A stretch of 64,000 nucleotides of DNA from Anaerolineae bacterium (GCA_023954475.1 JAMLHW010000001.1:62001-126000), one strand, 5' to 3'; numbered from the stretch's first letter, positions 44,259-53,430 are shown. Program-made: numbers and translations. The notes: a model not told the origin generated them from the sequence alone.

Positions 44259-45466
44259 GTCTTGTCACTACCGGCGCAGAATTGATCAAAGATCAGGCGG
44301 ATATAGGGCGTATAACTCGTTGAATCGTAAAGAGCAATGGCAGCCTGATCCATATCAAACGGCAGATCGGCAAAATTCTTGATTTCACACAAGTATGCTG
44401 CATCACAACGCATTACTGCCTGCTTGAACAGGTTTTCGCCTTCAATCGCCAATGTGACGGCGAGTGCAGACAATGGTTTGTTGCCGTTTGATTCTACAGC
44501 AATAACTTTGGCGCGTCGGGCGACGCGCAAAACATCATTTATGTGACTTTTCGATACTTGTTCACCCTTGTCCGCGTAAAACTTCGATAGGAATTCGACT
44601 ACTTTTTGCCAATGTGTCTCATCTGCATGTTGCAAATAAGCGATGACATCTTTGATGACATGCAAACGCGTACTGAGCGGTACGACACGCAAACCATGGC
44701 GCTTCAATGCGCTGCGATATGATCGCGGCAAGTCGTCAATGGTGGCCTGTGGCCTTTTTACATAAAGCGTCGATCCCTCGTGCTCCAACGCTATCAGGTC
44801 TGGATATTGTTCCAAGAGCTTGCTAAAACTCATCTTGGATTGCTCTGAGGAAGCAAACTCTCCTGCACTAATCTCATCCAAATGCTGGCGCATCACGCTT
44901 GCGCGAACGCGCGACCTTTTCTGCAGCAGTTCATCAACAGCCTGAACTAACCACTCACGCATTTCGTTCCTGGTCAATTGGCGGCGTACATCAGCCAAAT
45001 CATCATAAAATACATACTCATCACACAAATTCGCCAGACTGGTGCTCGTTGCGTGGCGTACGCCAACACCGACAACGTGTTTGCCGCGTTTGCGTAGGGT
45101 CTGGACAAGCGGCATAAAGTCACGATCTCCAGTAACGAGTACGTAAGTTTCAAACGAATAACCGTCGATCAATGTTTCTACTGCATCGACAACTAGCTGC
45201 ATATCAGCGAGATTTTTGCTCATGTTGTTGAGACGCACCGCCGATTGCAGTTCAAACCCGGCCGACGCAACCTGGCGCATTAAATCAGGATTCTGTCGCC
45301 AATCGCCATAGCCACGGCGCAGCACGATGCGTCCGCCGGTAGAAGTCTTGATGTAATCGAGCACGATATTGACATCAAAGACCAACCGCGCTTCGCCGGC
45401 AGCGATGATGACGTTATCAAGGTCGAGAAATATTGCGACGTCGTTACGGATAATCGGTGACTGCAT
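44255..45466 (-). CDS. NYN-domain ribonuclease with OST-HTH/LOTUS-like domains
   Basis: A 403-residue protein. The N-terminal PIN-like NYN domain (about 10-150) has acidic clusters in AIFLDLDNVI, MSKNLADMQLVVDA and VTGDRDFMPLVQTLR. After a linker, residues about 160-235 look like an OST-HTH (LOTUS) RNA-binding winged helix. A second helical domain lies at about 255-330. Such proteins are predicted metal-dependent RNases. The ATG at 45466 gives the shortest plausible N-terminus. It is first in an operon with the HD protein. Confidence 0.82.
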   Translation of the reverse strand: MQSPIIRNDVAIFLDLDNVIIAAGEARLVFDVNIVLDYIKTSTGGRIVLRRGYGDWRQNPDLMRQVASAGFELQSAVRLNNMSKNLADMQLVVDAVETLIDGYSFETYVLVTGDRDFMPLVQTLRKRGKHVVGVGVRHATSTSLANLCDEYVFYDDLADVRRQLTRNEMREWLVQAVDELLQKRSRVRASVMRQHLDEISAGEFASSEQSKMSFSKLLEQYPDLIALEHEGSTLYVKRPQATIDDLPRSYRSALKRHGLRVVPLSTRLHVIKDVIAYLQHADETHWQKVVEFLSKFYADKGEQVSKSHINDVLRVARRAKVIAVESNGNKPLSALAVTLAIEGENLFKQAVMRCDAAYLCEIKNFADLPFDMDQAAIALYDSTSYTPYIRLIFDQFCAGSDKT

Positions 45467-45733
45467 GGGCAATTAATGTATAGAGTACGCTCACAAGGAA
45501 AGCACTTCAAAATGACATGAAAATTTGATGCCATTCTACTATAAGAACAGCTTCCTTGCTATGCACTTATCTGAACATCGGACGGGTGAACCATTTTATG
45601 TCCTTGTGGCTTTCGCAGACAGACGATTGTCCAAAGGTTGCGCTGGTCGAAGCCTGTTCTGATGAACCTTATCTGATTGCATTCCGCTTGTATTTTACTG
45701 CCTTTTTCATTCTGCGCGTCGCCATTGAGCCGA

Positions 45734-45749
45734 TGTTTCACGTGAAACA
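45734..45749. promoter_or_regulatory. parS site (perfect consensus)
   Basis: TGTTTCACGTGAAACA matches the ParB-binding consensus at all 16 positions, and the palindrome extends one base each side. It is intergenic. The surrounding 45467-45789 (about 320 bases) holds this site and the promoter of the methyltransferase, and nothing else recognised. No parA or parB gene is in the window. Confidence 0.88.
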
Positions 45750-45754
45750 TGGCA

Positions 45755-45783
45755 TTTGCCTATCGACAAAGCCATGCTACTAT
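45755..45783 (+). promoter_or_regulatory. Promoter of a leaderless methyltransferase gene
   Basis: TTTGCC (weak -35), 17 bases, TGC-TACTAT ending six bases before ATG 45790. The parS site sits just upstream of the -35. Confidence 0.55.
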
Positions 45784-45789
45784 TCTCGC

Positions 45790-46686
45790 ATGGATACAAC
45801 ACCGCCCGTTTGCGATTATGAAGGATCTGATTATCGCACGCGTTTCTGGGAAAACCAGGGACGCGATTATGAAGATCAGGCTGAACGCAGTGCCCTGCGC
45901 CGGCTTATGCCGGCAAAGGGTACGACGTTGCTCGATGTGGGTGCCGGATTCGGCCGATTAGCGGACGAATACGCCGGTTATGAGAAAATCGTACTGCTCG
46001 ATTACTCCTCCTCACTACTACGCGAAGCCAAGGCGCGGCTTGACCCTGATCCCCGCTTTGTCTACGTCGCTGCCAATTGGTACAAAATGCCGTTTGTGGG
46101 TGGTCTGTTCGAGACCCTGGTGCAGGTTCGCACCCTGCATCACGCCGCCAATGTACCCGGTTTAATGTCACAATTGGCTCGCATTGTACGGCCCGACGGT
46201 CATTACATCCTTGAATTTGCCAACAAACACAACCTGAAAGCGATTGCCCGCTATGGTTTGCGGCGTCAAACCTGGTCGCCGTTTGATCGCGAGCCGGTTG
46301 AATTCGCTGCACTTAACTTCGATTTTCATCCGAAATGGATACGTGAACAGTTGCTTTCGGCCGAATTCACACCTCAAACCACACTCACCGTATCCCATTT
46401 CCGTATTCCACTACTTAAAAAAGTCATTCCGACCGACCTGCTCACTGCCGTTGACAAAGCCATCCAACCCACCGGCCGCTGGTGGCAGCTTTCTCCCAGT
46501 GTGTTTATTGCCAGTCGGGCTTCGGCCGAAGGCACGCAAGCCCAACCTGATCAATTCTTTGCCTGTCCCGAATGCAGCGCCCCCCTGCGAGATGCCATCG
46601 ATGACCGCCTCACGTGCAATACCTGCGGTGCAATGTGGGCCGTCGAAAGCGGCATCTATAACTTCAAGTCGCCACTTCCGGCTTAA
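45790..46686 (+). CDS. Class I SAM methyltransferase with C-terminal Trm112-like zinc ribbon
   Basis: A 298-residue protein. The SAM-binding motif LLDVGAGFGRLADEYAG is near residue 45. The last 45 residues form a zinc ribbon, FACPECSAPLR...LTCNTCGAMW, of the Trm112/YcaR type ending in VESGIYNF. In other organisms Trm112 is a separate activating subunit of methyltransferases; here it is fused. The substrate is unknown. The start at 45790 is just before the methyltransferase core, with a leaderless-type promoter. An upstream extension would run through the parS site. Confidence 0.85.
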   Translation: MDTTPPVCDYEGSDYRTRFWENQGRDYEDQAERSALRRLMPAKGTTLLDVGAGFGRLADEYAGYEKIVLLDYSSSLLREAKARLDPDPRFVYVAANWYKMPFVGGLFETLVQVRTLHHAANVPGLMSQLARIVRPDGHYILEFANKHNLKAIARYGLRRQTWSPFDREPVEFAALNFDFHPKWIREQLLSAEFTPQTTLTVSHFRIPLLKKVIPTDLLTAVDKAIQPTGRWWQLSPSVFIASRASAEGTQAQPDQFFACPECSAPLRDAIDDRLTCNTCGAMWAVESGIYNFKSPLPA

Positions 46687-46746
46687 ACAAGCTCTCAGGC
46701 GTATCTGACCCAGTTGCATCAATTTCCAGATGTGAAAAATTGATCC

Positions 46747-46775
46747 TTGACACAATAGAACAAGCGTGCTATTCT
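46747..46775 (+). promoter_or_regulatory. Strong promoter upstream of a leader terminator
   Basis: TTGACA (46747-46752), 17 bases, TATTCT (46770-46775) with a preceding TGC. Transcription should start near 46782. Confidence 0.85.
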
Positions 46776-46812
46776 TCTTTTCAGAACACACGTTCTACCA
46801 CCCTCTTCCCAA

Positions 46813-46851
46813 GGGCTGGTGACCTCGCCCTTCACCAGCCCGCTTTTTCTT
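46813..46851 (+). terminator. Leader terminator: attenuator or end of a ~70-nt small RNA
   Basis: Ten-bp stem GGGCTGGTGA/TCACCAGCCC, nine-base loop, then GCTTTTTCTT. It sits between the promoter and the ATG at 46886. Confidence 0.75.
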
Positions 46852-46885
46852 AAAGGTCGTAGCAAATGGGCAAAGGAAGGCAACT

Positions 46886-47614
46886 ATGCGATCAGACATG
46901 ATGTTTTCAAAACCCGGCGCGCCGTCGGGCTTTTCGCTGCCTCGGATTCCGCGTCAGCTTATCATTGGCTTTATTTTCATCGTGGCTCTGTGTGCGTTCG
47001 AGATTTTCAATTTCGATACAACCGAGTTCGCGTTGCAAAGTTTACTGGGTGAAGCCAGTTTTCTTGGGCTGCAATGGGCTACAATTTTGGCAATTGCGTT
47101 CTGCGCCATCGATTTTGCCGGCCTTGCCCGCATTTTCACACCTGAACAGGGGCGCAACGAGCCAAAAGAAGTCTGGTACCTGACTGGTGCCTGGTTGTTG
47201 GGTGCAACGATGAATGCGGTGATGACATGGTGGGCAGTGTCGTTGATGCTGCTGAGCCATGATTTCGGCAATGAGGTGCTCAGTCGCGATCAACTGCTGC
47301 GGTTTGTGCCGATTTTCATTGCCGTACTCGTGTGGTTGACGCGCATTATGTTTATCGGATCGATGGCAGTTGCCGGTGATCAGCTCTTTGATTTCGGCCG
47401 AACCGCCAAAGCGACGACCGGCCAGCCACAGCAACGCCAATCAAAAACGCCACCATCAACACGCCCAGCATTGCAGCAGCCGGCAGCGCAGACATATTCC
47501 TCCCCCAAAACCGGCCCAACGCAACAGCGACCACCAGCACAAACACCGGTTCGTCGGCCGGCTCCATTGCGCACACAGGGGTCAAACAGCCGGTCGCGCC
47601 ACCTCAATTACTAG
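46886..47614 (+). CDS. 4-TM membrane protein with Gln/Pro-rich tail
   Basis: A 242-residue protein with about four membrane spans (about 24-44, 52-80, 93-120 and 132-160) and a disordered C-terminal tail of about 75 residues rich in Gln, Pro, Ser and Thr with a few Arg. I recognise no family. GGAAGG precedes the ATG. Expression may be attenuated by the terminator in its leader. The low-complexity tail could be a cytoplasmic binding platform. Confidence 0.7.
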   Translation: MRSDMMFSKPGAPSGFSLPRIPRQLIIGFIFIVALCAFEIFNFDTTEFALQSLLGEASFLGLQWATILAIAFCAIDFAGLARIFTPEQGRNEPKEVWYLTGAWLLGATMNAVMTWWAVSLMLLSHDFGNEVLSRDQLLRFVPIFIAVLVWLTRIMFIGSMAVAGDQLFDFGRTAKATTGQPQQRQSKTPPSTRPALQQPAAQTYSSPKTGPTQQRPPAQTPVRRPAPLRTQGSNSRSRHLNY

Positions 47615-47688
47615 CGACCTATAATGTGCAATGTTGTTCATAGCAAGCGTGTTGCATAACTGATAAAAGCCATTTGCAATAACATTTC

Positions 47689-47719
47689 AATGGCCGACTC
47701 CTGAGTCGGCCATTTTTTA
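47689..47719 (+). terminator. Terminator after the 4-TM protein gene
   Basis: Perfect 12-bp arms AATGGCCGACTC/GAGTCGGCCATT then T6-rich tract. Confidence 0.92.
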
Positions 47720-48051
47720 TGTCAACTCAATCAATCAGACTTTCGGTGATAGTGTCTGATTTTCAACCGATCGCGTTCTTCAGCGGCACAAAACCGCGCA
47801 GACTTCATTGCCATACGCTCCTTCGTGAGCACCTCCTCGCCAATTTGTCCACCATTTGCCAATCAATAATCGCTGTGCTAGTATCAGCCGCTGCTCCTGG
47901 TTAACATTAAAGCCCTTTTTGATGGCAGTGAATAGAAGCTGCACAAGGCATTTAAGAACACCGTCTTTCAATTTGACATCGCAAGACAACTTCCCACGGA
48001 CTTTGTCCCTGACATCACACAAAACCACTAAGTCAAACCTGAGAAATTGAT
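47720..48051. other. Gene-poor spacer before the PIN-TRAM gene
   Basis: About 330 bases with no recognised gene. A minus-strand frame of 94 codons (47780-48064) contains Trp-rich WWTNWRGGAHEG but has no known relatives that I can name and overlaps the next gene's start. No strong promoter or RNA structure seen. Confidence 0.5.
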
Positions 48052-49125
48052 ATGCGTGCATCAACCGGATTATTGTTTCGCTTTGTGGGAGCTTTCGTAG
48101 GCGCAGCTGTATTTGCCTTCGCTGGACTGCTCCTGAACATCGTCATTGGCAATCCATCTCAAGAGCGCGCGTTTGCCCTCGTCGCCGGCTTGATTGGTGC
48201 AGTGATCGGCCTGCTACTGACGCCGTATACGGTCAGACAAGCCCGTGCATCGATGGAATCGCTAACATCACGGCAGTTGGGTGGGTTCATGATCGGCATT
48301 CTCACGGGATTAAGTGCTGCGGCGTTATTCACATATCCCCTTTCTCAACTTCCCGGTGCGCTGGGTCAATTTTTACCGCTGCTGGTAGCCGTTGCCGGCG
48401 CATATCTGGGCGGTATTACAGGTGCAAGGCGGGCCGAAGACTTCATTACTTTTGTGAAAGATTTACGGCCATATAGCATCAAGAGCAGTTCGGCCGAAAC
48501 ACTTGCCATGAAAACAGAGCGTGCCGTCTTGCTCGATACAAGCGTAATCATCGATGGCCGCATCGCCGATGTCAGCAAAACTGGCTTCCTCAACGCAACC
48601 ATGATCGTACCCAGTTTCGTGCTGCACGAACTGCAAAACATCGCCGATAGCCCGGACCCGATACGCCGCAAGCGCGGCCGACGTGGCTTAGAAATCCTCA
48701 ATGTATTGCGCACAGAATGCCCGCTGCCTTTTGAAATAACTGATTTGGATGTCAGTGAAGTGCGCGATGTAGACACGAAACTGGTAGCGTTGGCCCGACA
48801 TCTAAACCACGCAATCATGACTAACGACTACAATCTCAACCGCGTTGCCGGGCTACAGGGCGTCAATGTCCTCAACATCAACGATCTGGCCAACGCGATT
48901 AAAGCCACATTCCTGCCCGGAGAAGAGCTTGAAGTAAAGGTCATACAGGAAGGACGGGAATATGGGCAGGGCGTCGGGTATTTGGATGACGGCACAATGG
49001 TTGTCATTGAAGACGGCAATTCGCACATGAATGAACTGCTGGATGTACACGTCACGAAGGTGTTACAGACAAGTGCCGGGCGCATGATTTTTGCCCGGCT
49101 CACTGATGATGACAATCACAACTGA
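48052..49125 (+). CDS. PIN-TRAM membrane protein (YacL-like)
   Basis: A 357-residue protein. Four membrane spans fill residues 1-135. A PIN nuclease-like domain (about 155-280) has the acidic residues in LLDTSVIIDGRI, FVLHELQNIAD, DVDTKLVALA and MTNDYNLNR. A TRAM RNA-binding domain occupies about 285-350. This is the usual layout of the conserved YacL family, thought to be membrane-tethered RNases. The gene begins with ATG directly after the 330-base spacer. Confidence 0.9.
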   Translation: MRASTGLLFRFVGAFVGAAVFAFAGLLLNIVIGNPSQERAFALVAGLIGAVIGLLLTPYTVRQARASMESLTSRQLGGFMIGILTGLSAAALFTYPLSQLPGALGQFLPLLVAVAGAYLGGITGARRAEDFITFVKDLRPYSIKSSSAETLAMKTERAVLLDTSVIIDGRIADVSKTGFLNATMIVPSFVLHELQNIADSPDPIRRKRGRRGLEILNVLRTECPLPFEITDLDVSEVRDVDTKLVALARHLNHAIMTNDYNLNRVAGLQGVNVLNINDLANAIKATFLPGEELEVKVIQEGREYGQGVGYLDDGTMVVIEDGNSHMNELLDVHVTKVLQTSAGRMIFARLTDDDNHN

Positions 49126-49176
49126 GTTCAGGCCTGGTGGATAAGAGGGGTCAACTTATAGTAAGCTGTAACTACT

Positions 49177-50811
49177 ATGCGTGACCAGCCCGAAACACTC
49201 ACTGCACTGCGTCAGATTGCCCGTTCCCTAAGCGCAGCATGGGATCTCGACACAACGCTCGACCTGATTGCCCGCAAAACGACTGAAGTGATGCGTGTCA
49301 ATTCCTGCACGATCTATTTACTCGATCCGGATGGCAAGACGTTGCGGATGAGGGCATCAACCGGGTTGGCACCCAATGCGCTGGGACGTGGCACGCTGCG
49401 CGTCGGTGAAGGGCTGACCGGACAGGCCGTCGCGACCAATGCCCCGGTTTATGCCGCCCAGGCGCAAGCTGACCCGCGTTTCAAATGGGTTGCACGCACA
49501 CGTGAAGATGAGTATCAGTCATTGCTGGCCGTACCTCTGGTGACAGCAGAAAACCTGAATACGGACAATCGGCCGATTGGGGCGCTCAATGTGCAAACGT
49601 TCGATGCGCATGACTACACATCGGCCGAAATCGACATGCTGTCCCTCATTGCCGATATCGCCGCCGGTGCATTAGCCAAAGCCCAACTTTACGACAATCA
49701 ACACAGCCAACTTGCCGAACTACAGGCACTGGCGAAAATCAGTGAAGCTGTCATCTCGCCGCAGTATCTGGATGATATTCTCGACGTCGTCACCCAAATG
49801 GCTGCCAAGGCGATGAGTGCCGCCGTCTGCTCACTGTTTTTACTCGACGAAAATGGTGAACAACTGGCGTTACATGCTGCAGCACGCATATCGAGTCCTT
49901 ACCATCATCGTGAGCCGCAACCATACGATGAAGGCGTTTTGGGCGCAGTCGTCACATCCGGAACACTGCAATATGTGCCCGATGTCGCTGCAGAACCATT
50001 GTTCACGCACCCCGAACGCGCCAAGGCAGAGGGATTGGCGTCGATGCTGGCCGTGCCGTTGAGTGTACGTGACCATGTCATTGGTGTACTTGTGTGCTAT
50101 TCGGCCGAAATCGCGGGGTTCACCGACGATCAGATCATTCTGTTCTCAACATTGGCCAATCAAACTGCACTCGCCATTGAAAACGCGCGCCTCATCACAA
50201 ACGCCGCCGTCATTCGCGAAATGCATCATCGCATTAAGAACAATCTGCAAACCGTTGCCATGCTGATGCAGATTCAACTGCCTGAAGCCGATCAACTGGA
50301 CACGGCCGAGGTGTTAGTGACCAACATTCATCGCATCCAGAGCATCGCTACCGTGCACGAAGTGCTCTCCGAAAAAGGATTCCGTCTTGTCGATTTGCGC
50401 GACGTGCTGCTGCGCATTGCCCGCGCCACAGAGCAAGCCGTTGTACGGGACGAGGGCAGCATTAAGATCGATGTAGTCGGCGAACGCATTCAATTACCGA
50501 GCAAAGCAGCGACTGCACTGGCTTTAATCGTCAATGAATTGGTACAAAACGCACTCGAACACGGCTTTGACAGCTTTTCATCGGGCACTATTACCATTTC
50601 ACTCGGGCGATCCCCGTCTGAAATCATCATTCTGGTACGTGATAATGGCGCAGGACTGCCTGAACCGTTCGCCCGTGGCATGGGGCTCGAAATTGCAGAA
50701 ACGCTCGTGTCCGGCGATTTACGCGGCACGCTTAAGTTCAATCGCCTGGCGCAGGGCACCGAAGCCAGCATCCGCTTACCGCGTTCCGTTGAGCTCGATC
50801 CAGAACGATGA
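49177..50811 (+). CDS. GAF-GAF sensor histidine kinase (PdtaS-like)
   Basis: A 544-residue soluble kinase. GAF domain 1 is at about 10-165, GAF 2 at about 185-340. The HisKA_2 dimerisation helix has MHHRIKNNLQTVAMLM with the phospho-His at 350/351. The HATPase region has ALIVNELVQNALEHGF and DNGAGLP. The pairing with an ANTAR response regulator, overlapping by four bases, mirrors the PdtaS/PdtaR system. No membrane span, so it senses a cytoplasmic signal. Confidence 0.9.
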   Translation: MRDQPETLTALRQIARSLSAAWDLDTTLDLIARKTTEVMRVNSCTIYLLDPDGKTLRMRASTGLAPNALGRGTLRVGEGLTGQAVATNAPVYAAQAQADPRFKWVARTREDEYQSLLAVPLVTAENLNTDNRPIGALNVQTFDAHDYTSAEIDMLSLIADIAAGALAKAQLYDNQHSQLAELQALAKISEAVISPQYLDDILDVVTQMAAKAMSAAVCSLFLLDENGEQLALHAAARISSPYHHREPQPYDEGVLGAVVTSGTLQYVPDVAAEPLFTHPERAKAEGLASMLAVPLSVRDHVIGVLVCYSAEIAGFTDDQIILFSTLANQTALAIENARLITNAAVIREMHHRIKNNLQTVAMLMQIQLPEADQLDTAEVLVTNIHRIQSIATVHEVLSEKGFRLVDLRDVLLRIARATEQAVVRDEGSIKIDVVGERIQLPSKAATALALIVNELVQNALEHGFDSFSSGTITISLGRSPSEIIILVRDNGAGLPEPFARGMGLEIAETLVSGDLRGTLKFNRLAQGTEASIRLPRSVELDPER

Positions 50812-51362
50812 AGATCTTAATTGCCGACGATGAGGCCATCATCCGCATGGGTCTCAAATCGATGTTGGCTGAGCTGGGACACACTGTGTTTGAGGCGACA
50901 AACGGACGTGAAGCGCTGCAGATTGTACAACACCAGCATCCGGAATTGGCACTGCTCGACATTCAAATGCCTTACACTGATGGACTGCATGTTGCCCGCG
51001 CAATAGAGCGTGTTCGGCCGATTCCAGTTGTCATTCTCACTGCATTTGGACAGAAAGAATTGGTCGATAAGGCGTCTGAATATCCGATTCACGGTTATTT
51101 GATCAAACCCGTACAATCGGCCGAATTAAACGCTGCCCTTGCCGTGGCAACCCGTCGTTTCGCAGAAACACGCGCACTGCTGGCCGAAAAAGCACGCCTG
51201 GAACAAGCTCTGGCAACACGCAAGCTCATCGATCGCGCCAAGGGACGTTTGATGGAATCCGGCTTGACCGAAGAAGAAGCTTATCAGGCTGTACAACGCC
51301 ACGCGCGTGAAAGACGGATTTCGATGGCGGATGCGGCACGAGAAATCCTTGAGTGGCAGTAA
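50808..51362 (+). CDS. ANTAR-domain response regulator (PdtaR-like)
   Basis: A 184-residue regulator. The receiver domain (1-120) has ADDE near the start and phospho-Asp 51 in LLDIQMP, with Thr in ILTAFG and Lys in YLIKPV. The ANTAR domain (about 125-182) contains KLIDRAKGRLMESGLTEEEA. ANTAR domains bind paired RNA hairpins and prevent transcription termination. The targets are presumably leader terminators elsewhere; the 46813 leader is a nearby but unproven candidate. It is the last gene before the DnaA-box region. Confidence 0.92.
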   Translation: MKILIADDEAIIRMGLKSMLAELGHTVFEATNGREALQIVQHQHPELALLDIQMPYTDGLHVARAIERVRPIPVVILTAFGQKELVDKASEYPIHGYLIKPVQSAELNAALAVATRRFAETRALLAEKARLEQALATRKLIDRAKGRLMESGLTEEEAYQAVQRHARERRISMADAAREILEWQ

Positions 51363-51849
51363 GCCTTGCCGGTGTGCTTGCCACCCTCATTTTCTGCTTC
51401 AACTGGTTATCACTCGCATCGACAGGTGACCGTCGTCTCTACAAGAAAATATCCACAGTAGGAAGCATAACAAATGTATATTTTAGTTGTATGTAGTAGG
51501 CCATGTGGATATGTGGAAAAGCCGTCTGCACCCCTATATGTAGTCTGTAATCGCAGCAAGCTGCCGTATGTGACGATATTTGGGGGTATACGTGTTTCCG
51601 GAAATGTGGATAACTGTGTAGAGAAATAAAAACCTCTTTTATCGTTGAATTCGGCCGAAAACAATGCCCGAAACGATAAAACCCCATATATGGGGCCTGC
51701 GTCCGTTAATACTAAACATATTCTGGAACATATTTTCGAAAAATGAAAATTGTTTTCCCCCATTACCCGGCCTTTTCCACAGATATGCCCATAGTTATCC
51801 ACAGAAATGCAATGCAATTCAGTCTAAATAATGCTACAATCGCGCCGCG
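51363..51849. other. Candidate replication origin: intergenic DnaA-box cluster
   Basis: A 487-base gap, AT-rich for this genome. Perfect DnaA boxes: 51605-51613 (TGTGGATAA) and 51795-51803 (TTATCCACA). One-mismatch boxes: 51449-51457, 51504-51512, 51512-51520 and 51773-51781. Between the groups lies an AT-rich run (about 51705-51755). Also seen: a perfect palindrome CCCCATATATGGGG at 51682-51695, and an inverted repeat TTTTATCGTT/AACGATAAAA (51637-51646, 51672-51681) enclosing a TTCGGCCGAA. dnaA and dnaN are not in the window, so origin activity is inferred. Confidence 0.6.
51833..51840 (+). promoter_or_regulatory. Extended -10 element of the CPBP-like gene
   Basis: TGC-TACAAT ends nine bases before ATG 51850, giving an almost leaderless mRNA. 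Confidence 0.55.
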
Positions 51850-52599
51850 ATGACAGCAAAACAATCTGCCTTCCCCCCACATATACGGACGCTGCTCGCG
51901 CTTGTTTGGCCCCTTATCGCCGGTTTCCTGCTGCAGTTCCTTCTGCCCGGCAGCAGAGACCAAGCACTGTCGATGGCTCCCTTGTTTGCCGCTATCGGCG
52001 TGGTGAGCTGGCTGATCGGGGTGCGCTGGTATGGCGTGGCCGATATGGGGTTGCGCCGCGGTCGTCCACTGATGGCCGGCATCGGATTTTCCTTTCTGGG
52101 CTGGTTAGCAATTTTGTTGGCCCGCTATCTTTTTGTGGACTTCGACGCCATTGCGTCCGGCGGTCTCATTCGCAGTTTCATCTATTTACTGGTCTTTGAA
52201 GCATTTTGCACACAGTTGTGGTTATTCGGTGTGCTGTTTCGTGGCATTGCTGAATGGCGTGGCGGGCTAGTAGCCGCCGTTGGCAGTGGGCTGTTATTTG
52301 GCGTGGTCGGATACCTCTTGTTTATTGAAGCGCAATTGTCCTATGATGCTACCTGGCTGGCAGTTCCATTTTTCCTCGTGTGGGGTGTGTTTTACGGTGT
52401 TATTCGGCTGCGCACCGGCAGTTTTCTGGGCACAACCATAGTGCAGGCGTTGCAGGCTTTGACGGCGTGGTACATTATCATTCCTGTTGATAGTCCCCCT
52501 GCCAGTGAATTGAACCTGTTTTACGGTTTGTCGATCATCTTACTGGCAATTTTGACGTGGCGCTTGTGGCCGCATGGTGAAGATGATTACCGCATCTGA
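51850..52599 (+). CDS. CPBP-like polytopic membrane protein
   Basis: A 249-residue protein with seven or eight membrane spans. The helix pattern and the region FEAFCTQLWLFGVLFRGIAEWRG recall the CPBP (Abi/CAAX protease) family. The catalytic EExxxR is reduced to E-A-F-C-T-Q, with an Arg further along, and the later histidine motif is not evident. If it belongs to the family it has probably lost protease activity. No Shine-Dalgarno precedes the ATG. Confidence 0.55.
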   Translation: MTAKQSAFPPHIRTLLALVWPLIAGFLLQFLLPGSRDQALSMAPLFAAIGVVSWLIGVRWYGVADMGLRRGRPLMAGIGFSFLGWLAILLARYLFVDFDAIASGGLIRSFIYLLVFEAFCTQLWLFGVLFRGIAEWRGGLVAAVGSGLLFGVVGYLLFIEAQLSYDATWLAVPFFLVWGVFYGVIRLRTGSFLGTTIVQALQALTAWYIIIPVDSPPASELNLFYGLSIILLAILTWRLWPHGEDDYRI

Positions 52600-52631
52600 A
52601 ACGGTGAAAGGTCTGACAAAAGGAGTTTTAC

Positions 52632-53405
52632 ATGAGTTATGAGTTGATACGGACGCGCGTCGAAAGCGGTGTCGGCATTGTGCAATTCAATCGGCCGAAA
52701 GCCCTGAATGCGCTCAATCGCGAAATGATGGCCGAAGTGATCGATGCTCTGGAACAGTATGATGTCGATGACGCAGTCGGCTGCCTGCTCGTCACCGGCG
52801 ACCAACGCGCCTTTGCCGCCGGCGCAGACATCAAGCAAATGGCGAACGCCACACCGGTGGACATGCTCGCCAATCCGTTTATCGACTACTGGGATCGCTT
52901 GCGCCGCATCAGTAAGCCGCTTGTGGCGGCGACATCCGGCTTTGTGCTGGGCGGTGGCTGCGAATTTGCGATGGCATGTGACATGATTATCGCCAGCGAA
53001 TCCTCGCGCTTCGGCCAGCCGGAGATCAATCTCGGTATCATCCCCGGCGCGGGCGGCACGCAGCGCATAACCTATGCAGTGGGCAAAGCGTTGGCGATGG
53101 AGATTGTATTGAACGGCCGCTTCTTGTCGGCCGAAGAAGCGTTACATTACGGCTTGATCAACCGCATCGTTCCTGTCGAAACGTATCTCGACGAAGCAAT
53201 CAAATTCTGCGCCGAAATTGCGGCACGTGCTCCGGTTGCTGTGCGTATGGGCAAAGAAGCAGTCAATGCGGTGTTTGAAACGTCGCTACAGGCCGGATTG
53301 GCACACGAACGCCGCCTGTTTTACATGCTTTTTTCCACGGAAGACCAGAAAGAAGGCATGGACGCATTTATCAACAAGCGTCAGGCACGGTGGCAAGGGA
53401 AATAA
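52632..53405 (+). CDS. Enoyl-CoA hydratase
   Basis: A 257-residue crotonase-fold enzyme that hydrates trans-2-enoyl-CoA in fatty-acid oxidation. The oxyanion hole segments are AFAAGADIKQM and GFVLGGGCEFAMACD. The two catalytic Glu are in GGCEFA and QPEINLGIIPGAGGTQR. AAGGAG lies before the ATG. It could work with etfBA in the same window. Confidence 0.93.
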   Translation: MSYELIRTRVESGVGIVQFNRPKALNALNREMMAEVIDALEQYDVDDAVGCLLVTGDQRAFAAGADIKQMANATPVDMLANPFIDYWDRLRRISKPLVAATSGFVLGGGCEFAMACDMIIASESSRFGQPEINLGIIPGAGGTQRITYAVGKALAMEIVLNGRFLSAEEALHYGLINRIVPVETYLDEAIKFCAEIAARAPVAVRMGKEAVNAVFETSLQAGLAHERRLFYMLFSTEDQKEGMDAFINKRQARWQGK

Positions 53406-53430
53406 ACGGTGAAGGGTGAATGGGTCGTCG

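Noticed and set aside
47780-48064. Minus-strand 94-codon reading frame
   Set aside because: No recognised motif, no ribosome-binding site, and it overlaps the PIN-TRAM start; a transposase remnant could not be supported.
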